Assembly: GCF_017165765.1 (NCBI RefSeq)
Contig: NZ_JAFGZD010000005.1
Span: 186,001-250,000, forward strand
Reading direction: 5' to 3'
DNA length: 64,000 nt
Origin: Pseudomonas capsici
GTDB lineage: Bacteria; Pseudomonadota; Gammaproteobacteria; Pseudomonadales; Pseudomonadaceae
Shown: in pieces, positions 58,419 to 64,000 of the stretch
Layout of the letters: every line of letters begins with the position of its first letter
Numbering within the stretch: position 1 is the first letter of the stretch
Made by a program: the position numbers and the translations under genes
Notes under the pieces: generated by a model
Seen by the model: only the letters and a program-made list of their open reading frames with translations
The model's database searches: none
Told to the model about the DNA's origin: nothing

Positions 58419-61400
58419 ATGCCGGCTTCTTTCGTTCATCTACGCCTGCACACCGAATACTCTCTGGTCGATGGTCTGGTCCGGGTCAAACCACTGATCA
58501 AGGCTCTGGCCGGCATGAATATGCCTGCCGTGGCGGTGACCGATCAGAACAACATGTGTTCGCTGGTCAAGTTCTACAAAGCGGCCCAGGGCGCGGGGAT
58601 CAAACCGATCTGTGGTGCCGACCTGTGGCTGGCAGGCAAGGACGAAGATGCTCCGCTCAGCCGCATCAGCCTGCTGGTGATGAATCCCCAGGGCTATCGC
58701 AATCTGACCGAGCTGATTTCCCGAGGCTTTATCGAAGGCCAGCGCAACGGGCTGATCATCGTCGAGCGTGAATGGGTCGCCGAAGCCAATGAAGGGCTGA
58801 TTGCCCTGTCGGCGGCCAAGGAGGGCGAGATCGGCATGGCCCTGCTCGGCGGCAATCCGGGCGAGGCCGATGAGCTGTTGCGCGAGTGGATGGCGATTTT
58901 CCCCGATCGTTTCTACGTCGAAGTGCAGCGTACCAACCGGACCAACGATGAAGAGCATCTGCATGCTGCCGTTGCCCTGGCTGATCGTCACGGTGCACCG
59001 CTGGTTGCAACCAACGATGTGCGCTTTATCAAGCAGAGCGATTTCGAAGCGCACGAAACCCGTGTCTGCATTGGCGAGGGGCGGGCGCTGGACGACCCGC
59101 GGCGCTCGCACAACTACAGCGATCAGCAGTATCTGAAAAGCCCCGAGGAAATGGCCGAGTTGTTCAGCGACCTGCCCGAGGCGCTGGAAAACACGGTCGA
59201 AATTGCCAAGCGCTGCAATATCGACGTCAAGCTGGGTACGCACTTCCTGCCCAACTTCCCGATTCCCGATGGCATGACCATCGATGAGTATTTCCGCAAG
59301 GTATCGTTCGAGGGGCTGGAAGAGCGTCTGGCTGTTCTCCTGCCCAGAGATACCACCGAAGATTACGAGGCCAAACGTCAGGTCTATGTCGACCGGCTGA
59401 ATTTCGAGCTGGATATCATTATCCAGATGGGGTTCCCCGGTTACTTCCTGATCGTTATGGACTTTATCCAGTGGGCCAAGAACAACGGTGTGCCGGTCGG
59501 CCCGGGTCGAGGCTCGGGTGCCGGGTCTCTGGTGGCGTATGTGCAGAAGATCACGGACCTGGACCCGCTGGAATACGACCTGCTGTTCGAGCGCTTCCTC
59601 AACCCGGAACGGGTATCGATGCCCGACTTCGACGTCGACTTCTGCATGGATGGTCGCGACCGGGTGATCGATTATGTGGCCGAGAAATATGGCCGCAATG
59701 CGGTCAGCCAGATCATCACGTTCGGTTCCATGGCCGCCAAGGCTGTGGTGCGTGACGTGGCGCGGGTGCAGGGCAAGTCCTACGGGCTGGCCGATCGCCT
59801 GTCGAAAATGATTCCGTTCGAAGTCGGCATGACCCTGGAAAAAGCCTACGAGCAGGAAGAGATCCTGCGCGACTTCCTCAAGACCGACGAGGAAGCGGCG
59901 GAAATCTGGGAAATGGCCCTCAAGCTTGAAGGGGTTGTGCGTAACGTCGGCAAGCACGCGGGTGGTGTGGTCATTGCGCCGACCAAGCTGACCGACTTCT
60001 CGCCGATCTATTGCGACGAGGCTGGCGACGGTCTGGTAACCCAGTTCGACAAGGACGATGTCGAGGCCGCGGGTCTGGTGAAGTTCGACTTCCTCGGTCT
60101 GCGTACCCTGACCATCATCGACTGGGCGCTCAAGACCATCAACCGTGATCGCGCCAAGGCCAACGAAGAGCCTCTGGATATCGCCTTCATTCCGCTCGAC
60201 GACATGCCGACCTACCAGCTGTTGCAGCGGGCAGAAACCACAGCGGTATTCCAGCTTGAATCCCGCGGCATGAAAGAGCTGATCAAGAAGCTCAAGCCCG
60301 ACTGCCTGGAAGACCTGATCGCACTGGTGGCCCTGTTCCGTCCGGGGCCTTTGCAGTCCGGGATGGTGGACGACTTCATCAACCGCAAGCACGGTCGTGC
60401 AGAGCTGTCCTATCCCCATGTCGATTACCAGTATGACGGCCTCAAGCCGGTACTGGCGCCGACCTACGGCATCATCCTGTATCAGGAACAGGTGATGCAG
60501 ATCGCTCAGGTCATGGCCGGTTATACCCTTGGTGGCGCCGACATGCTGCGTCGTGCGATGGGTAAGAAAAAGCCCGAGGAAATGGCCAAGCAGCGCGGCG
60601 GTTTCATCGAAGGCTGCAAGACCAACAATATCGACCCGGACCTGGCGGGTAACATTTTCGACCTGGTGGAGAAATTCGCCGGTTACGGCTTCAACAAGTC
60701 CCACTCCGCCGCCTACGGGCTGGTGTCCTACCAGACGGCATGGCTCAAGACCCATTACCCGGCACCGTTCATGGCGGCCGTGTTGTCTGCGGATATGCAC
60801 AACACCGACAAGGTCGTGACCTTGATCGAAGAAGTGCGGACCATGAAGCTGCGCCTCGATGCGCCGGACGTGAATATCTCCGAGTTCAAGTTCACGGTCA
60901 GCGACGATGGCCGGATTCTTTACGGGCTGGGCGCAATCAAGGGCGTGGGCGAGGGGCCGGTGGAGGCCATTACCGAAGCCCGTGCGGCCGGTCCGTTCAA
61001 GGATCTGTTCGATTTCTGTGCTCGCGTCGATCTCAAGCGGGTCAACAAGCGGACCCTGGACGGCCTGATTCGCAGTGGTGCGCTGGATCGTCTCGGTCCT
61101 TACTTCGAGCAAGAGCCGAAAGCCTATCAGGCCAATATCGACCGCAACCGTTCGGTGCTGCTGGCAGCGCTCGAAGAGGCGATCCAGGCCGCCGAGCAGA
61201 CGGCCCGCAGCCGTGACAGTGGTCACGCGGACCTGTTTGGTGGGCTGTTCGTCGAAGAAGATGCCGACGTCTATGCCAACCATCGCAAGACCCGCGAGCT
61301 GAGCCTCAAGGACCGGCTGCGTGGCGAGAAGGAAACCCTGGGGCTGTACCTGACCGGTCACCCTATCGATGAGTACGAAGGTGAGATCCGGCGTTTCGCC

Positions 61401-61940
61401 CGCCAGCGGATCATCGATCTCAAGCCGGCGCGTGATACCCAGACCATCGCCGGGCTGATCATTGCCCTGCGGGTCATGAAGAACAAGAAGGGCGACAAGA
61501 TGGGGTTCATTACCCTGGACGACCGCTCGGCGCGTATCGAAGCTTCACTGTTTGCCGAAGCGTTCCATTCGGCGCAATCGCTTTTGCAGACCGATGCTAT
61601 GGTGGTAGTCGAAGGCGAAATCAGTAATGACGATTTTTCCGGTGGTCTGCGTCTGCGTGCCAAGCGCGTCATGAGCATCGAGGATGCACGCACCAATCTT
61701 GCAGAAAGCCTGCGCCTGACCGTGCATTGCGATGCGCTCAAGGGCGACCGCCTGCGCTGGCTGGGCGATCTGTGCAAGCGTCACCGGGGAGCGTGCCCTG
61801 TCACGCTGGACTACACGGGGCCTGATGCCAGGGCATTATTGCAGTTTGGCGAGGAGTGGCGAATTGATCCGGCAGACAGCTTGATTCAAGCTCTGCGTGA
61901 CCAGTTCGGACGTGAGAACGTCTTTCTCCAGTATCGCTGA
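58419..61940 (+). CDS. dnaE: DNA polymerase III alpha subunit
   Basis: Protein of 1173 aa, the replicative polymerase. N-terminal PHP domain (SFVHLRLHTEYSLVDGLV), catalytic palm with MPDFDVDFC (Asp at about 401 and 403), GSGAGSLVAYV, helix-hairpin-helix and a C-terminal OB domain. ATG 58419 after AGGAT matches the usual start. Confidence 0.98.
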   Translation: MPASFVHLRLHTEYSLVDGLVRVKPLIKALAGMNMPAVAVTDQNNMCSLVKFYKAAQGAGIKPICGADLWLAGKDEDAPLSRISLLVMNPQGYRNLTELISRGFIEGQRNGLIIVEREWVAEANEGLIALSAAKEGEIGMALLGGNPGEADELLREWMAIFPDRFYVEVQRTNRTNDEEHLHAAVALADRHGAPLVATNDVRFIKQSDFEAHETRVCIGEGRALDDPRRSHNYSDQQYLKSPEEMAELFSDLPEALENTVEIAKRCNIDVKLGTHFLPNFPIPDGMTIDEYFRKVSFEGLEERLAVLLPRDTTEDYEAKRQVYVDRLNFELDIIIQMGFPGYFLIVMDFIQWAKNNGVPVGPGRGSGAGSLVAYVQKITDLDPLEYDLLFERFLNPERVSMPDFDVDFCMDGRDRVIDYVAEKYGRNAVSQIITFGSMAAKAVVRDVARVQGKSYGLADRLSKMIPFEVGMTLEKAYEQEEILRDFLKTDEEAAEIWEMALKLEGVVRNVGKHAGGVVIAPTKLTDFSPIYCDEAGDGLVTQFDKDDVEAAGLVKFDFLGLRTLTIIDWALKTINRDRAKANEEPLDIAFIPLDDMPTYQLLQRAETTAVFQLESRGMKELIKKLKPDCLEDLIALVALFRPGPLQSGMVDDFINRKHGRAELSYPHVDYQYDGLKPVLAPTYGIILYQEQVMQIAQVMAGYTLGGADMLRRAMGKKKPEEMAKQRGGFIEGCKTNNIDPDLAGNIFDLVEKFAGYGFNKSHSAAYGLVSYQTAWLKTHYPAPFMAAVLSADMHNTDKVVTLIEEVRTMKLRLDAPDVNISEFKFTVSDDGRILYGLGAIKGVGEGPVEAITEARAAGPFKDLFDFCARVDLKRVNKRTLDGLIRSGALDRLGPYFEQEPKAYQANIDRNRSVLLAALEEAIQAAEQTARSRDSGHADLFGGLFVEEDADVYANHRKTRELSLKDRLRGEKETLGLYLTGHPIDEYEGEIRRFARQRIIDLKPARDTQTIAGLIIALRVMKNKKGDKMGFITLDDRSARIEASLFAEAFHSAQSLLQTDAMVVVEGEISNDDFSGGLRLRAKRVMSIEDARTNLAESLRLTVHCDALKGDRLRWLGDLCKRHRGACPVTLDYTGPDARALLQFGEEWRIDPADSLIQALRDQFGRENVFLQYR

Positions 61941-62055
61941 ACGACTAGGCTCAGCCTGAACTTTTAATCTCGACCGGAACGCGCTCTTTCCATGGGACAG
62001 GGCGCTGACGGATCAACCGGCCGGCCTCTTGGCCGTCGACCCAAGACGGATGCCT

Positions 62056-63003
62056 ATGAACCCGAATTTTCTTGATTTCGAACAGCCTATCGCTGACTTG
62101 CAAGCCAAGATCGAAGAACTGCGTTTGGTCGGTAATGACAACTCGCTGAACATCAGCGATGAAATTGCCCGGCTGCAAGACAAGAGCAATACGCTCACCG
62201 AAAGCATCTTCGGCAATCTGACCAGCTGGCAGATCGCGCGCATGGCGCGTCACCCACGTCGTCCTTACACCCTGGACTACATCGAACACATCTTCACCGA
62301 GTTCGATGAATTGCATGGTGACCGTCACTTCTCCGATGACGCGGCCATTGTTGGCGGTATCGCTCGCCTGGAAGACCAGCCTGTCATGGTGATCGGTCAC
62401 CAGAAAGGTCGTGAAGTCCGGGAAAAGGTTCGTCGCAACTTCGGTATGCCGCGTCCTGAGGGCTATCGCAAGGCCTGCCGCCTGATGGAAATGGCCGAAC
62501 GCTTCAAGATGCCGATCCTGACCTTCATCGACACGCCGGGTGCCTATCCGGGCATCGACGCCGAAGAGCGCAACCAGAGCGAAGCCATTGCCTGGAACCT
62601 GCGGGTCATGGCGCGCCTGAAGACGCCGATCATCGCTACCGTTATCGGTGAAGGCGGTTCCGGTGGTGCGCTGGCCATTGGCGTCTGCGACCAGTTGAAC
62701 ATGCTGCAATATTCGACCTATGCGGTGATCTCTCCGGAAGGCTGTGCGTCGATTCTGTGGAAGACGGCCGAGAAAGCGCCGGATGCTGCAGAAGCGATGG
62801 GCATCACCGCCGAGCGCCTCAAAGGTCTGGGTATCGTCGACAAGGTGATTGCCGAGCCTCTGGGCGGCGCGCACCGTGATCCGGCTGCTGCCTCTGCCAC
62901 CATTCGTGCAGAGCTGAGCAGCCAGTTGGCGATGCTCAAGAAGATGGACAACGATGCGCTGCTGGCCCGTCGTTACGAGCGTCTGATGAGCTACGGCGTC
63001 TGA
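62056..63003 (+). CDS. accA: Acetyl-CoA carboxylase carboxyltransferase alpha subunit
   Basis: Protein of 315 aa: [15 protein letters not shown] start, [40 protein letters not shown]. With AccD it carries out the carboxyl transfer to make malonyl-CoA. ATG 62056 is preferred to 62050 and 62029 from family length. The dnaE-accA order is conserved. Confidence 0.98.
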   Translation: MNPNFLDFEQPIADLQAKIEELRLVGNDNSLNISDEIARLQDKSNTLTESIFGNLTSWQIARMARHPRRPYTLDYIEHIFTEFDELHGDRHFSDDAAIVGGIARLEDQPVMVIGHQKGREVREKVRRNFGMPRPEGYRKACRLMEMAERFKMPILTFIDTPGAYPGIDAEERNQSEAIAWNLRVMARLKTPIIATVIGEGGSGGALAIGVCDQLNMLQYSTYAVISPEGCASILWKTAEKAPDAAEAMGITAERLKGLGIVDKVIAEPLGGAHRDPAAASATIRAELSSQLAMLKKMDNDALLARRYERLMSYGV

Positions 63004-63022
63004 TAGAACGCTGTGTGCCCTC

Positions 63023-63107
63023 TGTAGGAGCGAATTCATTCCCGCAAACCTTGTCGGTTTGTTCGCGAATGAATTCGCTCCCGCTTCGCGGATGAATCCG
63101 CTCCTAC
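63023..63107. repeat. Three REP units between accA and tilS
   Basis: An inverted unit (63024-63045, GTAGGAGCGAATTCATTCCC) is followed by two units in the other direction (63062-63080 and 63086-63107). The last has GCGGATGAATCCGC, two paired changes that keep the inner hairpin. Confidence 0.85.
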
Positions 63108-63118
63108 GGGGCTCTTCT

Positions 63119-64000
63119 GTGTACCGAGACGATCTCCCCGCCAGACTGCTTCAGGTTCTGGCTCCCTGGCGTCACGCGCCGGTCTGGCATGTCGGTTTTT
63201 CCGGCGGTCTGGACTCCACCGTATTGCTGCACCTTCTGGCTGAGCTCGCCGCACGCGAGAGCTTGCCGTCTCTGAATGCCATCCATGTTCATCACGGCCT
63301 GCAGGCCGCTGCCGATGCCTGGCCGGAGCATTGCCGACAGGTTTGCCTGAAGCTCGGCGTTTCCTTTCAGAGCGTGACTGTGCGGGTGAAGTCTGGCGCC
63401 AGTATCGAGCAGGCGGCCCGTGAGGCGCGTTATGCAGCCTTCATTGAGCGGTTGGGTGAGGGTGATGTATTGCTGACGGCTCAGCACCGTGACGATCAGG
63501 CCGAGACTTTATTGTTTCGTCTGTTGCGAGGTGCGGGTGTTCGAGGGCTTGCCGCCATGTCGCAGCAGCGGGCGATGGGGAAGGGAAGGGTGCTGCGACC
63601 GCTGTTGTCGGTTTCCCGTGGAGAGCTGGAAGACTATGCCCGGCAGCATGGCTTGAGCTGGATCGAAGATCCCAGCAACCAGGATCAACAACTGTCCCGC
63701 AACTTTCTGCGCGGTCGGGTCATGCCTTTGCTGGCATCGCGCTGGCCGCAAGTGTCCGCCAGCATGGCGCGTACTGCCGAACACATGGGCGAGGCCGAAC
63801 AATTGCTGGGTGAGCTGGCGGAGCAGGATCTGGCCAATGCCCGACCCGACACTGCCTTTGCCTGGCTGGGCAGGCCGGTGCTGGCTCTGGAGCCACTGGC
63901 CGGTCTGTCCGCCGCCCGACAACGCAATGCGCTGCGCCACTGGCTGGCACCGCTGACCCGTCTGCCGGATACCGATCACTGGGCTGGCTGGGAAACCTTG
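63119..64000 (+). CDS. tilS: tRNA(Ile)-lysidine synthetase (5' part)
   Basis: The first 294 codons are in the window and run off its end. PP-loop motif HVGFSGGLDSTVLLHLL at about residues 25-40, HVHHGLQAAAD, TAQHRDDQAETLLFRLLRG and WIEDPSNQDQQLSRNFLR identify TilS, which makes lysidine at C34 of tRNA-Ile(CAU) so that it reads AUA. GTG 63119 is my start; ATG 63092 is in frame but lies inside a REP unit. Confidence 0.95.
   Translation, partial: MYRDDLPARLLQVLAPWRHAPVWHVGFSGGLDSTVLLHLLAELAARESLPSLNAIHVHHGLQAAADAWPEHCRQVCLKLGVSFQSVTVRVKSGASIEQAAREARYAAFIERLGEGDVLLTAQHRDDQAETLLFRLLRGAGVRGLAAMSQQRAMGKGRVLRPLLSVSRGELEDYARQHGLSWIEDPSNQDQQLSRNFLRGRVMPLLASRWPQVSASMARTAEHMGEAEQLLGELAEQDLANARPDTAFAWLGRPVLALEPLAGLSAARQRNALRHWLAPLTRLPDTDHWAGWETL

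Noticed and set aside
58440..61361. A 973-codon open frame antisense to dnaE
   Set aside because: Long antisense frames are expected from GC-biased codon use; no Shine-Dalgarno, no recognisable domain, and the sense gene is certain.
1..64000. tRNA, rRNA, CRISPR, prophage or insertion-sequence genes
   Set aside because: I looked through the intergenic regions for cloverleaf ends (CCA-type 3' ends, GTTCRA-like T arms), regular spacer repeats, integrase and transposase motifs, and found none that hold up.

Overview
The window is a typical Pseudomonas chromosome segment. The evidence is the gene order wspC-D-E-F-R / prfB-lysS, the lptF (OmpA lipoprotein) - ppc - adk - tsaB - rsmJ - mexL/mexJK - plsB stretch, and the dapE-csdA-dapD-dapC-glnD-map / rpsB-tsf-pyrH-frr-uppS-cdsA-dxr-rseP-bamA-skp-lpxD-fabZ-lpxA-lpxB-rnhB-dnaE-accA-tilS block. 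This order matches what I know of P. aeruginosa, but the REP repeats (a GCGAATGAATTCGC core and a GGGAGGCAGCCTGCTGGCGA type) and moderate GC suggest a P. syringae-like lineage. The species is inference only.

Layout. 1-5464: 3' part of the Wsp surface-sensing chemosensory operon, ending in the diguanylate cyclase WspR, with genes joined by 4-base ATGA overlaps. 5577-8264: prfB (release factor 2, with the classic in-frame UGA / +1 frameshift) and lysS. 8550-12484: accessory run of a TetR regulator, a lipoprotein, a QEGLA/DUF1704 putative metallopeptidase, a lipoprotein hydrolase and a small membrane protein. 12539-13779 (minus): an envelope lipoprotein pair (DUF4398 and LptF) with a candidate AlgU promoter. 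14196-23131: ppc, adk, tsaB, then small conserved genes (a Pseudomonas hypothetical, DUF72, a PEP-mutase/ICL-family enzyme, an extensin-like peptidase fold), a 144-bp MITE-like element, a hypothetical protein with an internal duplication, and rsmJ. 23128-28017: repressor MexL divergent from the MexJK RND pump. 28081-33927 (minus): DUF4197, plsB, a hypothetical, rlmA and dapE. 33928-34448: mostly non-coding, with the C-terminal remnant of an MFS transporter. 34449-43316: tcdA (+), then csdE, csdA, dapD, an ArsC-like gene, dapC, glnD and map (minus). 43638-63003: a dense plus-strand block for translation (rpsB, tsf, frr), UMP kinase, isoprenoid/phospholipid precursors, envelope biogenesis (rseP, bamA, skp), lipid A (lpxD, lpxA, lpxB), fatty acid synthesis (fabZ, accA) and replication (rnhB, dnaE). 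63119-64000: 5' part of tilS.

Functional links. Wsp converts surface contact into c-di-GMP. The DAP/lysine genes (dapE, dapD, dapC) lie close together with a Csd sulfur-transfer pair and its E1-like partner TcdA. The bamA-lpxB block couples outer-membrane protein assembly to lipid A synthesis. I see no tRNA, rRNA, CRISPR array, prophage or intact insertion sequence. The most unusual items are the MITE-like element whose two ends are the stop codons of both flanking genes, the HExxxH/QEGLA metallopeptidase signature, the duplicated hypothetical protein, the four-cysteine N-terminus of WspD, and REP units that keep their hairpins through paired base changes.
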